A program made the position numbers and the translations under genes. The notes under the pieces are model-generated. The model saw nothing but the letters and a program-made list of their open reading frames with translations. It was not told where the DNA came from and ran no database searches. Source: CBDDHT01 sp965227905 (lineage in GTDB: Bacteria; Pseudomonadota; Alphaproteobacteria; Rhizobiales; Methyloligellaceae). From it: 64,000 nucleotides of DNA. The stretch is taken from positions 5,270,001 to 5,334,000 of the forward strand of contig OZ245780.1 in assembly GCA_965227905.1 (NCBI GenBank). Direction: 5' to 3'. This document shows positions 1 through 9,722 of this stretch, piece by piece; positions within the stretch are counted from its first letter, which is position 1; every line of letters begins with the position of its first letter.

Positions 1-402
1 ATCGGAGCGAGCAAAATCGAGCAACCAACTCGTTTTCTTCAGTGTTGCCGCGGCTCTGCCCTCGCGTTCCTGTTTCGCCAAATATTCGTCTGCGACAGCG
101 TTGAACGAATTTTGAGCCGCCGATTGCCTTGCCATCTTCTCGAGGCGCATGTGAGCAGATGGATCATCTCCAGCACTGAGAAGTGCTTTCGACTGATCTC
201 GCCTCGCCCGCGCCACCGCCAGCGTCGTCGCCGGGTAGCCACCAAAAGAGAGCGTCTTTTGCTTGCCAGCAAACCGATAGTTCATGCGCCAAAGGCGACT
301 GCCGGAAGTCGTTACCAGTAGATAGAGCCCTCCTCCATCGGAGAGCTTGCGCGGCTTCGTTCCGGGTTTGGCGGCGCGGATCGCGGTGTCGGTGAGCGGC
401 AT
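1..402 (-). CDS. P4-type tyrosine integrase, N-terminal part (cut by window edge)
   Basis: The reading frame opens at the ATG at 402 and stays open for 134 codons to the window edge. It matches the arm-binding N-terminal domain (DUF4102 type) of P4-like integrases: PLTDTAIRAAKPG near the start, then KLSDGGGLYLLV, LWRMNYRFAGK and KTLSFGGYP at about residues 20-60, then the start of the core-binding domain (FNAVADEYLAKQ). The catalytic R-H-R-Y domain lies outside the window. Such integrases insert an element at the 3' end of a tRNA gene. The tRNA-Phe 3' end is 165 bases away, so the element probably extends leftward from here. Family call is firm; whether the protein is intact cannot be told. 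Confidence 0.85.
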   Translation of the reverse strand, partial: MPLTDTAIRAAKPGTKPRKLSDGGGLYLLVTTSGSRLWRMNYRFAGKQKTLSFGGYPATTLAVARARRDQSKALLSAGDDPSAHMRLEKMARQSAAQNSFNAVADEYLAKQEREGRAAATLKKTSWLLDFARSD

Positions 403-566
403 ATGATGGTATCGAGCCCTTTTTGGTATCGCGAGTACCAACAAATATACCAACAATTTCCGTGGATACCAACAAACCCATCTGGATGCCGCTGGACAAG
501 AAAGTGGAAAAATAGTCAGAAAACTGGGCTATACTGGACAAAACCGGATGTCTTCGGAGGGTTGTA
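403..566. other. Probable element edge (att side) between integrase and tRNA-Phe
   Basis: This 164-base gap separates the integrase start from the 3' end of tRNA-Phe. It has no convincing gene. In P4-type elements the attachment core is the 3' part of the tRNA, with the integrase just inside the element, so the left-hand junction is expected at or inside the tRNA 3' end (567-600). The second att copy would lie to the left of the window and cannot be seen. Confidence 0.35.
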
Positions 567-642
<76 letters not shown>

Positions 643-711
643 ATCCGGCGCATCACGGTCCGTAAATGCGGCAGGGCCGCCGGATGAGATTTGACGCGCG
701 AAGTGAGCGGC

Positions 712-1035
712 TTATAGGCAAATCCCTTGCGTCTGTCGAGTCGTAGGCGTGGTGCTGGCGAAGATTCCCAAAAACAACCGCTTCACCTCGGGAAACAGGG
801 AACTCGCGGTGTCACATGGCACGCAACGTTCGTATCCCTGATCGCCTTCTTCATCGTCCAACCCGACAGGCGGGCCCGGGATTCGATAGGAGTCATTCAA
901 CCATCGATTCAGGTCCACATCCGCACAGCGTTTGGAACAGAAGGGGCGATACTTGTGCTCGGTCGGGGATTTGCAGATTGGGCACGTCCCACCGGTGGGG
1001 CGTGCGCCGCCCGGGGCCTTGTCCTGCGGTCTCAT
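712..1035 (-). CDS. yacG: DNA gyrase inhibitor YacG, with an unusually long C-terminus
   Basis: The protein carries the YacG zinc-binding pattern: CPIC near residue 18 and CSKRC near residue 33, followed by the family's [12 protein letters not shown] stretch. YacG is a small zinc protein that binds GyrB and inhibits gyrase in E. coli. Members are usually about 60-80 residues. This frame runs to 107, and after residue 65 the tail does not look like the family, so it may be a real extension or the result of a change that removed the usual stop. The ATG overlaps the stop of maf (ATGA), so the two genes are translationally coupled. Confidence 0.85.
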   Translation of the reverse strand: MRPQDKAPGGARPTGGTCPICKSPTEHKYRPFCSKRCADVDLNRWLNDSYRIPGPPVGLDDEEGDQGYERCVPCDTASSLFPEVKRLFLGIFASTTPTTRQTQGICL

Positions 1036-1787
1036 AGGATGTCGGCCTCCGCCTTGCCGAGCCAGTTGAAGGTGACAGGGAAACCCTCGCCGCGCAGAAG
1101 ATTCACGACCTCAGCCACGGGCAAGCCGACGACATTGGTATAGGAGCCGATCAGTTTCGTGACGAAGCAGCCGGCAATTCCCTGGATGGCATAGCCGCCG
1201 GCCTTGCCGCGCCATTCGCCAGCCGCCACATAGGCCTCGACCTCGTCATGGGCCAGTCGCTTGAAGCGGACACGCGTCTCGACCACGCGCAGTCGAATCG
1301 GACGCTCCGGCGCGATCAGGCAAACGGCCGTATAGACACGGTGCGAGCGACCTGAAAGCAGGCGCAGCGCAGCAGCGGCTTCGTCGATCAATTCAGTCTT
1401 GGTAATGATCCGACGGCCGAGCGCGACGGTCGTATCGGCGCCGAGAACAAAAGCATGGCGAAGCTCAGGATCGTCCTTCAACCGCTCGATGGCTGCCTCC
1501 GCTTTCGCGCGGGCAAGGCGGCGGACAAGAGTGCGCGGTGCTTCACCGCGCCGCGGTGTCTCATCCAGACTGACGGGTTCAAGGGCCTTCGGCTCGATGC
1601 CCACCTGCTGCAGCAGCGCGAGCCGCCGCGGCGAACCGCTGGCCAGAACCAGCATTGGCGCGCGGCGTGTCTGGTCCGTTGCCGGCCGCTGGCGCGGTTT
1701 GGCCTTCGGAGTCTCACGAGGCTTGCTGAGACGGCCCAGCGCGGCACGTCCAAGAGCTGAGAGCGAAATGTCTTTGACAGCGATCAT
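1032..1787 (-). CDS. maf: Maf-family nucleotide pyrophosphatase
   Basis: Maf proteins hydrolyse non-canonical or modified nucleoside triphosphates and act in the cytoplasm. The family core starts at residue 45 with [17 protein letters not shown], whose S-x-S-P-R-R is the substrate loop, followed by [17 protein letters not shown] and the C-terminal [10 protein letters not shown]. The longest frame is 251 residues and adds a basic 44-residue N-terminus with no family match. The internal ATG at 1655 would give a normal 207-residue protein but has no clear ribosome site, while the upstream ATG at 1787 has AAGAAG in front. The start is therefore undecided. The gene is followed by yacG with a 4-base overlap. 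Confidence 0.9.
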   Translation of the reverse strand: MIAVKDISLSALGRAALGRLSKPRETPKAKPRQRPATDQTRRAPMLVLASGSPRRLALLQQVGIEPKALEPVSLDETPRRGEAPRTLVRRLARAKAEAAIERLKDDPELRHAFVLGADTTVALGRRIITKTELIDEAAAALRLLSGRSHRVYTAVCLIAPERPIRLRVVETRVRFKRLAHDEVEAYVAAGEWRGKAGGYAIQGIAGCFVTKLIGSYTNVVGLPVAEVVNLLRGEGFPVTFNWLGKAEADIL

Positions 1788-1944
1788 ATGCAGCTTCTTG
1801 TGTTGAGTTGACGCGGAGAATGATCTGAGGCGGCTGGAAAATCAACCGATGGTGTTCGTTTGCAAAACCTAATTGTTGAACGTAGTTTCCGGTTGCGAAC
1901 CGCAATAACGCAATGATTTCTGATACTTATATCGCTCCGCCTGG

Positions 1945-1967
1945 ATTGCCGGGTCAAGCCCGGCAAT
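1945..1967. repeat. Short palindromic intergenic repeat
   Basis: A perfect 9-bp stem (ATTGCCGGG / CCCGGCAAT) around a 5-base loop. The CCGGGTCAAGCCCGG core is of the kind found in many intergenic repeats of Hyphomicrobiales genomes. It sits in the 279-base gap between maf and the phosphatase gene. It has no downstream T-run, so I read it as a dispersed repeat and not as a terminator. No gene was seen in the rest of the gap (1788-2066). Confidence 0.6.
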
Positions 1968-2066
1968 GACGATAATCTGTGCATGTCGATAACCCCCTCG
2001 TCACACGCAGGCTTCACCCGCGTATTCATGCGACCGTTCTACCGCCATAGGAATCCACTGTTCTAT

Positions 2067-2522
2067 TCAAACAGAGGGACCGGCGGTTAGCTTGAAGCGG
2101 GCCTTGATCCGCTCGAAGAGCTGGTCGCGGGTCTGCCTGTAGGAATTCAGGATCTGATCGCGGCTCCCCTGGGCAAGCGAGGGGTCGAAGGTCGGCCAGT
2201 ATTCGACTTCCACGGCCATCATACGTGTGAGTTCCAGGGCTTGGTGATGCGCCTCCGGTGAAAGAGTGATGATGACGTCGAACGAGCTGTCATCGAGATC
2301 GACCAGGGTGATCGGAATATGGGGTTCGATGTCAATACCGATCTCATCCATAACGGAGATCGCGAAACCATCTGGCTCGCCGGCCCGCACACCCGCCGAC
2401 TTGGCATAAACACGATAATTCGTGAGATGACGCATGAGCGCAGATGCCATGGGCGAGCGAATGACATTCTCGCTGCAGGCGAACAGGACGGCGCTCGGCA
2501 GGTTGTCGCCCCCCAGCGGCAC
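2067..2522 (-). CDS. Low-molecular-weight phosphotyrosine phosphatase family protein
   Basis: The LMW-PTP signature C-x5-R-S is present at residues 16-23 (CSENVIRS) after the hydrophobic strand AVLFA, and the late general acid motif appears as WPTFDPS. Members are protein-tyrosine phosphatases or arsenate-reductase-like enzymes; which applies here cannot be decided. At 151 residues it has normal length. The gene lies 5 bases behind the UPF0262 gene and shares its strand with hisD and murA, a gene order widely conserved in Hyphomicrobiales, so it is probably part of that transcript. Confidence 0.85.
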   Translation of the reverse strand: MPLGGDNLPSAVLFACSENVIRSPMASALMRHLTNYRVYAKSAGVRAGEPDGFAISVMDEIGIDIEPHIPITLVDLDDSSFDVIITLSPEAHHQALELTRMMAVEVEYWPTFDPSLAQGSRDQILNSYRQTRDQLFERIKARFKLTAGPSV

Positions 2523-2527
2523 TTAAC

Positions 2528-3028
2528 TCAGCCCTTCCAATGCAGGGCGCAGATCAATGTGAAGAGGCGGCGTGCCGTATCGAAATCGACACTGATCTTG
2601 CCATCGAGACGCTCCATGAGGAGCTGACTGCCTTCGTCGTGCAGCCCGCGCCGGCCCATGTCGATGGCTTCGATACGGCTCGGCGGCGCTGTCTTGATAG
2701 CCTCGTGATAGGTCTCCACCACTAGGAAATAGTCTTTGACGATGCGCCGGAAGGGCGACAGGGAAAACATGAAGCTTGTGACGGGATCGCCCTGCTCATC
2801 CCCAATCCCGAAGACGAGCCTGTTCTCGGCAATCGAGAGCATAAGCCGGTAAGGGCCCCGGTCGTGGCCCTCCAGAGCAAACACATTTTCTTCGATCAGA
2901 TCGAAGATCGCGACCTTTCGCTCATGCTCGACATCTGGTGTCGCGCGCGCAATTGAAGCTTCGTCGAGAACGACTTCCAGAAGCCGGGAAGTGCTGGGTT
3001 GCTCTGTCGGTTCATCCGAGGGTGCCAT
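2528..3028 (-). CDS. UPF0262 family protein
   Basis: A 166-residue cytoplasmic protein of a conserved alphaproteobacterial family without known function. Family features include the RLLEVVLDE opening, [13 protein letters not shown], the stretch [16 protein letters not shown], and the C-terminal [14 protein letters not shown] followed by the final domain ending in HWKG. I chose the ATG at 3028 because GAGGG stands 9 bases before it and because it places the gene just behind the hisD stop; the longer frame up to 3103 would overlap hisD. The gene lies between hisD and the phosphatase gene in a tight run. Confidence 0.85.
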   Translation of the reverse strand: MAPSDEPTEQPSTSRLLEVVLDEASIARATPDVEHERKVAIFDLIEENVFALEGHDRGPYRLMLSIAENRLVFGIGDEQGDPVTSFMFSLSPFRRIVKDYFLVVETYHEAIKTAPPSRIEAIDMGRRGLHDEGSQLLMERLDGKISVDFDTARRLFTLICALHWKG

Positions 3029-3032
3029 GGCG

Positions 3033-4334
3033 TCAGCCCTCGCGCTGATTGAAACGCACGCCGACGGAACGTGCGTGGGCTTCCAGTCCCTCGGCCTTGG
3101 CAAGGGTCATGGCTGCCCCGCCCAGTGCGGAAAGCGCTTCAGGTCCGAGTTTCAGGATCGATGTGCGTTTCATGAAATCGAGGACACCGAGACCCGACGA
3201 AAATCGTGCGCTTCGGGCCGTCGGCAGCACATGATTGGAGCCGCCCACATAGTCGCCGATCACTTCCGGTGTGTAAGCGCCAAGGAAGATGGCGCCCGCA
3301 TTGCGGACCGACTCTGCCAGTGCCTCGGGCTCCGCAGTGGCGATCTCCAGATGCTCGGGCGCGATCCGGTCGACCAGAGCCGGCGCTTCGGCAAGCATCG
3401 TTACATTGATAATCGCGCCGAAATTCTGCCAGCTTTCACGCGCGATTTCGGCCCGCGGCAAGGTCGTCAGCTGTGCCTCAACGGCATTGGCGACCGCTTG
3501 GCCGAATTCCTCTGAATCCGTGATCAGGATCGATTGAGACGAGACATCATGCTCGGCCTGGGCGAGCAGATCCGCAGCAATCCAGTTCGGATCATTGGCG
3601 CGATCCGCGATCACCAGCACCTCCGAGGGACCGGCGATCATATCGATACCCACGGTGCCGAACACCTGTCGCTTTGCAGCCGCAACATAGGCATTGCCCG
3701 GTCCAACAATCTTGACAACAGGCGCGACACTCTGGGTGCCATAGGCAAGCGCACCGATCGCCTGGGCACCGCCAATGCGATAAATCTCATCGACGGCGGC
3801 TAGCCGGGCCGCCGCAAGTACAAGCGGATTGAGCTTACCGTCTGGCGTCGGCACGACCATGGCGATACGGCCAACACCAGCGACCTTCGCCGGCACCGCA
3901 TTCATCAGGACGGAGCTCGGATAACTGGCGGTGCCGCCCGGAACATAAAGACCGGCGCTTTCGACAGCCGTCCAGCGATGTCCAAGCTCGACACCGACCG
4001 CATCATGGTAGCGATCGTCGCGGGGCAATTGACGTTGGTGGTGGGCCGCGATGCGGTCGCGCGCAAATGTCAGGGCCTCAAGCGTCTGTCGGTCGGAGGC
4101 GGCCATGGCGGCGTCGATCTCGGCGTCGGAAATACGGATGCCGATCTCCGTCAGATCCAGACGGTCGAAGAGCCGGGTCAATTCGACAAGTGCGGCGTCG
4201 CCTTCGGAGCGAACGGCACGAAGGATATCGCGAACGGCTCTGTCGACGTCTTCCGATTGCTCACGTTTGGCTGCCAGGAGCGCGGTGAACCGAGCCTCGA
4301 AATCCTCCGCGCCAGTGTTCAGCCATTGCGCCAT
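3033..4334 (-). CDS. hisD: Histidinol dehydrogenase
   Basis: Catalyses the last two steps of histidine synthesis, the NAD-dependent oxidation of L-histidinol to L-histidine, as a zinc enzyme in the cytoplasm. The 433-residue frame is full length. It shows [34 protein letters not shown], the [12 protein letters not shown] and [11 protein letters not shown] motifs, the zinc and active-site region [19 protein letters not shown] with the catalytic Glu-His, [12 protein letters not shown], and the terminal zinc-binding EGLEAHA. It sits between the DUF2948 gene and the UPF0262 gene, away from other his genes, as is usual in this order. Confidence 0.97.
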   Translation of the reverse strand: MAQWLNTGAEDFEARFTALLAAKREQSEDVDRAVRDILRAVRSEGDAALVELTRLFDRLDLTEIGIRISDAEIDAAMAASDRQTLEALTFARDRIAAHHQRQLPRDDRYHDAVGVELGHRWTAVESAGLYVPGGTASYPSSVLMNAVPAKVAGVGRIAMVVPTPDGKLNPLVLAAARLAAVDEIYRIGGAQAIGALAYGTQSVAPVVKIVGPGNAYVAAAKRQVFGTVGIDMIAGPSEVLVIADRANDPNWIAADLLAQAEHDVSSQSILITDSEEFGQAVANAVEAQLTTLPRAEIARESWQNFGAIINVTMLAEAPALVDRIAPEHLEIATAEPEALAESVRNAGAIFLGAYTPEVIGDYVGGSNHVLPTARSARFSSGLGVLDFMKRTSILKLGPEALSALGGAAMTLAKAEGLEAHARSVGVRFNQREG

Positions 4335-4404
4335 TTCCGGACGCTCCTTCGGACATTTGTGCCACCGAGATCACGGCGCACGGACGTGCTGTGTCAAACG
4401 ACAC

Positions 4405-4872
4405 TCATGACTCTGTCGCCTGCTGGTCGTCTTCCGCGTGCTCCGGCAGGCGCTCGGTCGGCCACGCGATCCCAAGATCCTTCAATTCCGCTTCGATACA
4501 TTCGACATGCAATCGCACGGCTGCCCCTCCGGCAAAGACCAGCGTGACAAGCCCTTCCGGCGGTTCGGCTTCCTCGAACTGGATAGCAAGAAGCTCAAGC
4601 ACACGCTCCTTGTCGCTCAGGCGGATATCCTGAACCTGTGCCGAGATCACACGATCAAAGCGCAACGCAGAACGCTGGCGCTCATAACTCTTCTTCTTCG
4701 CAGCGCTTTCGTCAGACGCATGCATCCAGTCGAACCGGTTGGCGACCGCCGCAAACCGCTTTTGCGACGGCACGTAAGCCATATCGGCAACCTTGAGCAC
4801 GGCATCCTGGAGATGCGCCGACAAGACTTCCAGATCTTCCCGGTCGAGGGCTAGCAATTTAAGCGATTGCAT
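4405..4872 (-). CDS. DUF2948 family protein
   Basis: A 155-residue cytoplasmic protein of the alphaproteobacterial DUF2948 family, function unknown. Recognisable parts are LLALDREDLEVLSAHLQDAV, FAAVANRFDWMH, the basic YERQRSALRFDRV segment, and the late GGAAVRLHVECIEAELKDLG. The ATG at 4872 is preferred because AGGAG stands about 11 bases upstream and because the family begins close to QSLKLLALD; the longer frame to 4959 adds residues with no match. It lies between murA and hisD on the same strand, as in related genomes. Confidence 0.85.
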   Translation of the reverse strand: MQSLKLLALDREDLEVLSAHLQDAVLKVADMAYVPSQKRFAAVANRFDWMHASDESAAKKKSYERQRSALRFDRVISAQVQDIRLSDKERVLELLAIQFEEAEPPEGLVTLVFAGGAAVRLHVECIEAELKDLGIAWPTERLPEHAEDDQQATES

Positions 4873-5022
4873 TCCGGCGTTCGTCTCCTGGGAGTTAGAT
4901 CTCAATGCCAGGATTTTCCCGGCAGGCGTGGTGATACAGTGCCCTCGGTTGCTTTGCAACGCCGGGCGAGTGGGCAGGACGCAGCAAGAAAATCGTTGGT
5001 GAGTGACTTTATGATCAGTCTC

Positions 5023-6318
5023 TCAGGCGGATAGCCGCTCAATCTGTGCGCCGCAGTTGCCGAGTTTTTGCTCGATCCGTTCAAAACCGCGGTCGAGATG
5101 ATAGATACGGTTCACGACTGTCTCGCCTTCCGCCGCCAGGCCCGCAATCACAAGCGAAACGGAGGCCCGCAAATCCGTCGCCATGACTGGAGCGCCATGC
5201 AACTCCGTAACGCCCTCAACGGTCGCGGTGTCGCCTTCGAGCGAAATCTGCGCACCAAGCCGCGCCAGTTCCTGCACATGCATGAAACGGTTCTCGAATA
5301 TCGTCTCGCGAATGACGGAGGTGCCGTCTGCAACGGCCATCAGCGCCATCAATTGGGCCTGGAGATCGGTCGGAAAGCCCGGGAAAGGCTGCGTTTCGAC
5401 ATTGATCGGCTGGATTCCGTTCCCGTTGCGCGAGACCTTGAGACCACGATCCGTCTGTTCGATCGTCACGCCAGCGTCACGCAGCACGTCGAGTGCCGCC
5501 TCAAGAAGTTCCGGCCGGGCGCCTTCAAGAAGCACTTCGCCTCCCGTAGCCGCCACGGCCATGGCATAGGTTCCGGTCTCGATCCGATCCGGCAGCACCG
5601 AGTGGACGGCACCTTCAAGCTCGTGAGCTCCTTGAATATGGAGCGTGTCCGTCCCGATGCCCTCAATTTGTGCGCCCATCCGAACCAGACATCGTGCGAC
5701 GTCCGAGACTTCCGGCTCCCGCGCAGCGTTTTCCAGCACCGTTTCGCCTTTCGCCAGCGCCGCAGCCATCATGACATTGTGTGTGGCTCCAACGGAGACC
5801 TTTGAGAACCGGAACCGGCCACCAGTCAGCCCTTTCGGCGCGGTTGCGATGACGAATCCTGTTTCGAGCTCGATATCGGCACCGAGGGCTTTTAGACCTT
5901 CCAGGTGCAAATCGATCGGCCGCGTACCGATCGCACATCCGCCAGGCATCGAAACGCGCGCTTCACCACAGCGGGCGACCAACGGTCCCAGAACCCAGAA
6001 ACTCGCACGCATGCGTGAGACAAGATCGTAGGGTGCCGTCGTATCGACGATATCGCGAGCCGTCAGATGCATCGTATCGCCGACGATGGACGATTGGCCC
6101 GGTCGCTTGCCGGCAATGGCCCGATCCACGCCATGATTGGCCAGAATCCGCCCCAGCAGATTGACGTCGGCCAGCTCCGGCACGTTCTTGAGTGTGAGCG
6201 TGTCAGAGGTGAGCAAGCTCGCAATCATGAGCGGCAGTGTGGCATTTTTGGCACCCGAGATCGGAATTGTGCCATTCAGAGGTGCGCCGCCAACGATACG
6301 GATTCTGTCCATAATCAC
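5023..6318 (-). CDS. murA: UDP-N-acetylglucosamine 1-carboxyvinyltransferase
   Basis: MurA transfers enolpyruvate from PEP to UDP-GlcNAc, the first committed step of peptidoglycan synthesis, in the cytoplasm. The 431-residue frame is full length. It has [10 protein letters not shown] with the substrate-binding Lys24-Asn25, the active-site loop [15 protein letters not shown] with the PEP-attacking Cys128 (target of fosfomycin in the family), and [14 protein letters not shown] in the C-terminal half. Translation may begin at 6318 or at the second ATG two codons later. It heads the conserved block that continues with DUF2948 and hisD. Confidence 0.97.
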   Translation of the reverse strand: MIMDRIRIVGGAPLNGTIPISGAKNATLPLMIASLLTSDTLTLKNVPELADVNLLGRILANHGVDRAIAGKRPGQSSIVGDTMHLTARDIVDTTAPYDLVSRMRASFWVLGPLVARCGEARVSMPGGCAIGTRPIDLHLEGLKALGADIELETGFVIATAPKGLTGGRFRFSKVSVGATHNVMMAAALAKGETVLENAAREPEVSDVARCLVRMGAQIEGIGTDTLHIQGAHELEGAVHSVLPDRIETGTYAMAVAATGGEVLLEGARPELLEAALDVLRDAGVTIEQTDRGLKVSRNGNGIQPINVETQPFPGFPTDLQAQLMALMAVADGTSVIRETIFENRFMHVQELARLGAQISLEGDTATVEGVTELHGAPVMATDLRASVSLVIAGLAAEGETVVNRIYHLDRGFERIEQKLGNCGAQIERLSA

Positions 6319-6425
6319 TCCAACCCCAACAATTGCCGCTCCGCATACGGACCGGTACCCGATTTCGGTTTAGACGAGGCGCCATTCACCCGCAAGGGCC
6401 ACACGGGCAGTGCCAACAAACGGCC

Positions 6426-6599
6426 TTAATCTCTTTTCGGCCCGCAAACCGCGGTTTGGTCGCCGTCAGCGTGCTGCCCGATGCCGCGATTTCGCTCTTT
6501 TCGCTTCCTGAGATTGGCTCTGAGTTCACGTGCCAGACGTTCTTTCCGGTCGCCCTTCGCGTCCGAAGATGACTGACCTGAATCCTCTTTTTTGCTCAT
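6426..6599 (-). CDS. Small basic hypothetical protein upstream of murA
   Basis: A 57-residue hydrophilic, highly charged frame beginning MSKKED. Its core, RLARELRANLRKRKERNR, looks like a short amphipathic helix of a type often found in a small protein encoded just before murA in alphaproteobacteria. The ATG at 6599 is preferred to a GTG three codons upstream. The C-terminal tail looks unstructured. The position on the murA strand, 107 bases upstream, supports it being real. Function unknown. Confidence 0.55.
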   Translation of the reverse strand: MSKKEDSGQSSSDAKGDRKERLARELRANLRKRKERNRGIGQHADGDQTAVCGPKRD

Positions 6600-6727
6600 A
6601 CTATCCACAAAGCAAGACCGGCTTGCGAATGCAAGGCTCGTATGGCAATTTCGAGACTGCCGAGTATCGACCTCGCCGGGTTCGCGCTGTTGCGCATCCC
6701 AGAGGGACGCTCCCCATGAGTGACTTG

Positions 6728-6802
<75 letters not shown>

Positions 6803-7053
6803 GTTCTCGTCGCTCGCGTTCTGAGCACGGGTGCGTTGCGCTCCAGTTGAGAGCGTCAGTTTTCAGTCCTTGCGTCGGCGGCCGCGTCAAATGGCCGACC
6901 ATGTTCCCAGTCAGTAGCGTTTTTCAGTTCGTAGCGTTGCGTGCGTTGTGCGCTGTCCGCTTGTGCGTTGACGGCGTCCTGTGGGGCATTCGGCGGGTCT
7001 GCGACCAATTGTGTCGGCGGATCTCACCGAAGACTTGAGAGTGGGGGACTGCC

Positions 7054-7629
7054 ATGTCGTGTCTTTCTTTGAGCCATCGTGAACGCTCTGCACTGGCCAG
7101 AGTGTCCGAACGACCGAGACCCTTTGGCGAGATTCCTGCCGAATATATCGACCCGCTCATCGAACATGGGCTCGTCAAGACGGCGCTCGGGCATTACCTC
7201 ATCACTTCCAAAGGCCAGCTCGAACGGCAGCGCCAGGTCTTCCGGACAGTCGGAGGTGCACGACGCGCCCATATCGACGGGCGTCGTTTTCTTTTTCTGC
7301 AGGAGACCCGTTTTCAAGACGATGCCGTTCCGCGCAGCCGCATTAAGGATTGGCTCCGCGCACGGGGCATGACGCGGGTCGAAGAAGCCGAGACCGTGGA
7401 GCCGGTCGCGATCGACCCTGACGCAGAAACAGCTCCCGGCATCATGGACCGCCTTCGCTCTCTGGTCGTGGTGCGCGACGACACCAAAGCCGCCGAAGAA
7501 GAACTGGCCCGGAAAGAGCGCGCGATGGCGCAACTTCTGCCAGTCTCATTCTATGACGAGATCAGCGAGCAGACAGCAGGCGTGCCTGAAATGGAATTCG
7601 AGCCGAAGCGCGTCGCTCAAACCGGCTAA
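7054..7629 (+). CDS. Hypothetical protein with winged-helix-like N-terminus
   Basis: A 191-residue cytoplasmic protein I do not recognise. Residues about 25-60 (EYIDPLIEHGLVKTALGHY followed by LITSKGQ) follow the pattern of a winged-helix DNA-binding wing (GLV...G.Y.LT..G), so DNA binding is possible but not shown. The middle is charged; residues 130-170 predict a helix rich in Arg, Lys and Glu. GGGGGA stands about 7 bases before the ATG. The gene ends just before a long hairpin repeat and is convergent with the aminotransferase gene. Confidence 0.6.
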   Translation: MSCLSLSHRERSALARVSERPRPFGEIPAEYIDPLIEHGLVKTALGHYLITSKGQLERQRQVFRTVGGARRAHIDGRRFLFLQETRFQDDAVPRSRIKDWLRARGMTRVEEAETVEPVAIDPDAETAPGIMDRLRSLVVVRDDTKAAEEELARKERAMAQLLPVSFYDEISEQTAGVPEMEFEPKRVAQTG

Positions 7630-7638
7630 GAGGTCGTT

Positions 7639-7728
7639 CTGAACCCAGGCCAGCCCTCTCCCCCGGCCCAACCACCCCGAGGGTACCCTTATTGGGTGGT
7701 TGGGCCGGCGGAGAGAGCTGGCTTCAGG
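7639..7728. repeat. Long hairpin repeat, copy 1 (probable bidirectional terminator)
   Basis: An inverted repeat with arms of about 35-39 bases (7639-7677 and 7694-7728) around the loop CGAGGGTACCCTTATT. The inner stem CCGGCCCAACCACCC / GGGTGGTTGGGCCGG is perfect and the outer part has some mismatches. The central part is identical over more than 45 bases to the copy at 13281-13374. It lies between the convergent ends of the genes at 7629 and 7770, where it could stop transcription from both sides. Confidence 0.85.
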
Positions 7729-7769
7729 ATCTGCAGACAGACGTCAAATAGCGCCGAGACAGTCGCTTC

Positions 7770-8954
7770 TTATCGTGCTTGGCGCTCGATCCAATCTGAC
7801 AGGCGCGACATCGCCACTTCGAGGCTATCCGACGATCGCGCGAAACAAAGGCGCAGGAAGTGTTCACCACCGGATCCAAAGGCCGTGCCAGGCGCTAAAC
7901 CGATGTTGGCCTCGTCAACCAGACGATGCGCCAGGCGCTCGGTATCGTCTTCGCCCTCGATTGAAAAAAGTGCATAGAATGCGCCAGGAGGCCACTCGAA
8001 CCGCACACGGTCGAACCTGGCAAGGGCTTCGCATGCGATTGCACGGCCTCGTCGCGCTCTTTCAATCTGCTCGGCAACAAACGCTTCACCTTCATTGAGG
8101 GCCTGAATCCCCGCCTGTTGCATGAATGTGGCAACACCGGAAGTGTTGTACTGGATAAGATTCTCCAGGACCTGCCCGATCTCGACAGGTGCCTGGACCC
8201 ACCCCATGCGCCATCCGGTCATTGCCCAGTTCTTTGAGAAGGTGTTGACCAGCAGCACACGGTCGCAAGGCTCCATCACGTCGAGAAAGCTCGGCGCCCT
8301 TGGCCCATCATAGAAATATCGGCCATAGACTTCATCCGCGATCACCCAGATCCGGCGAGCCCGTGCGAATTCGATAATGGCGGCGATGTCTTCACGTGTG
8401 GCAACCCAGCCGGTTGGATTTCCCGGCGTGTTGATGACGATTGCCCGCGTCCGAGGTCCGACTGCCCGCATCATTCGATCGATGTCGAGACGCCAGCCTT
8501 GTGTCGAAAATTCCAGTGGAACGGAGACGGGTCTTGCACCGAGAATCTGCACCGCGGCCGCAGCATTCGGCCATGCCGGTGTCGGAATCACGACCTCATC
8601 GCCACTTCCGGCAACGGCCTGGATGGCGATCTGGATTGCCTGCATCCCGGAGCCCGTTACAAAGAAATGCTCCGGCGACATATCCCGCTCGTAGTGCTTG
8701 AGATGATAGGCGGCGAGCGCCTCCCTCAGAGAGGGGATGCCGCGCTGGTTCGTGTAAAAAGTCTCCCCCGCCTGCAGAGAGGCATAGGCTGCGTCCGATA
8801 TGAAATCGGGCGTCGGGACATCGCCTTCACCGGCCCAGAGAGGGATAAGACCCTCCCGATTACGGCCATAATTCATCACCTTCACGATGCCGCTCTCAGG
8901 CAGCAGAACAGCCTGCCGCCTGAGAGAATCGACAATCGTATCGGCGCGTTGCAT
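7770..8954 (-). CDS. Class I/II PLP-dependent aminotransferase
   Basis: A 394-residue fold-type I aminotransferase acting in the cytoplasm. Visible motifs are YTNQRGIPSLREALA, the substrate loop NTPGNPTGW (175-183), DEVYGRY (Asp207 binding the PLP ring nitrogen) and TFSKNWAMTGWRMGW with Lys241 forming the Schiff base, then a final Arg in FLRLCFARS. It resembles aspartate / aromatic aminotransferase-like enzymes, but the amino donor cannot be told from motifs. It stands alone, convergent with the upstream small gene and separated from it by the hairpin repeat. Confidence 0.9.
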   Translation of the reverse strand: MQRADTIVDSLRRQAVLLPESGIVKVMNYGRNREGLIPLWAGEGDVPTPDFISDAAYASLQAGETFYTNQRGIPSLREALAAYHLKHYERDMSPEHFFVTGSGMQAIQIAIQAVAGSGDEVVIPTPAWPNAAAAVQILGARPVSVPLEFSTQGWRLDIDRMMRAVGPRTRAIVINTPGNPTGWVATREDIAAIIEFARARRIWVIADEVYGRYFYDGPRAPSFLDVMEPCDRVLLVNTFSKNWAMTGWRMGWVQAPVEIGQVLENLIQYNTSGVATFMQQAGIQALNEGEAFVAEQIERARRGRAIACEALARFDRVRFEWPPGAFYALFSIEGEDDTERLAHRLVDEANIGLAPGTAFGSGGEHFLRLCFARSSDSLEVAMSRLSDWIERQAR

Positions 8955-9031
8955 CAGTTTCGTCCCGGTTTGATCCGTTTCGGGGGATCAAGACAGCTCG
9001 GGACAAGAGATGCAAGGGGCGGCCGGCCGCG

Positions 9032-9463
9032 TCACGCTTTTTTGACGAGCGCGTCTCTGATTTCTTCGAGAAGCACCTCGGACCGCGGGGGCTCCGCCGG
9101 CGCTTCTTCTTCCTCTTCCACCTTGGTCTCGAGCCGGCGCCGTGCCTCGTTCATGGCCTTGATCACCAGAAAGAGCGCAAAGGCGACAATCGTGAAGCTG
9201 ATCACCGAGTTCAGAAAGAGACCGAGATTGATGGTGACATTGCCTGCCGCTTTCGAGGCCTCCAACGTTGCCTGAGCATCGCCCTTGAGGGTGATGAACA
9301 TATTCGAGAAGTCGATGCCTCCGAGCATCAGACCGATCGGCGGCATGATCACGTCACTAACAAGCGACTTCACAATCGTTCCAAAGGCACCGCCGATGAC
9401 AATGCCCACCGCCATGTCGACAACATTGCCGCGCAAGGCGAATTCCTGAAATTCCTTAAACAT
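9032..9463 (-). CDS. mscL: Large-conductance mechanosensitive channel
   Basis: MscL opens under membrane tension and releases solutes during osmotic downshock. The 143-residue protein has the N-terminal amphipathic helix [22 protein letters not shown]1 with [19 protein letters not shown], a periplasmic loop, TM2 ([20 protein letters not shown]) and an acidic then basic C-terminal helix, here with an EEEEE run. The ATG at 9463 is chosen because it follows GGAGGAGAGG and begins the conserved helix; the frame continues upstream to 9508 without family match. The gene is divergent from the sensor kinase at 9723. Confidence 0.95.
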   Translation of the reverse strand: MFKEFQEFALRGNVVDMAVGIVIGGAFGTIVKSLVSDVIMPPIGLMLGGIDFSNMFITLKGDAQATLEASKAAGNVTINLGLFLNSVISFTIVAFALFLVIKAMNEARRRLETKVEEEEEAPAEPPRSEVLLEEIRDALVKKA

Positions 9464-9722
9464 CCTCTCCTCCTCCGAGAGCTGACCAAAAGATGCACCG
9501 ATGCGCATCGAAAGGCAGTGCGTTACTGAGCGGATTGCGTCCTGTCAAACATTGATTCCGTCGTCGGATTATCGTGATCAGACCGTAGATTTGTGTCCTC
9601 ATACGATCGAAGACCCGTTATCCATGACGACAGGAAACGGGCTGGCAGCCGGAATCTTTGCGAGATAAAGTCAGGACGGTAGGGAGCAGTCGGACGCAGT
9701 GTCCGTCAGCCAAAGGCATTGA

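Noticed and set aside
164..541. 125-residue minus-strand frame overlapping the integrase
   Set aside because: It is a different frame over the integrase N-terminus; the frame starting at 402 matches the integrase family throughout.
6803..7053. GCGT-rich stretch after tRNA-Thr as a possible regulatory repeat
   Set aside because: The repeats are irregular, with no fixed period, and no frame or fold could be supported.
8499..9275. 258-residue plus-strand frame opposite the aminotransferase and mscL genes
   Set aside because: It is the shadow of two well-supported minus-strand genes and matches no family.
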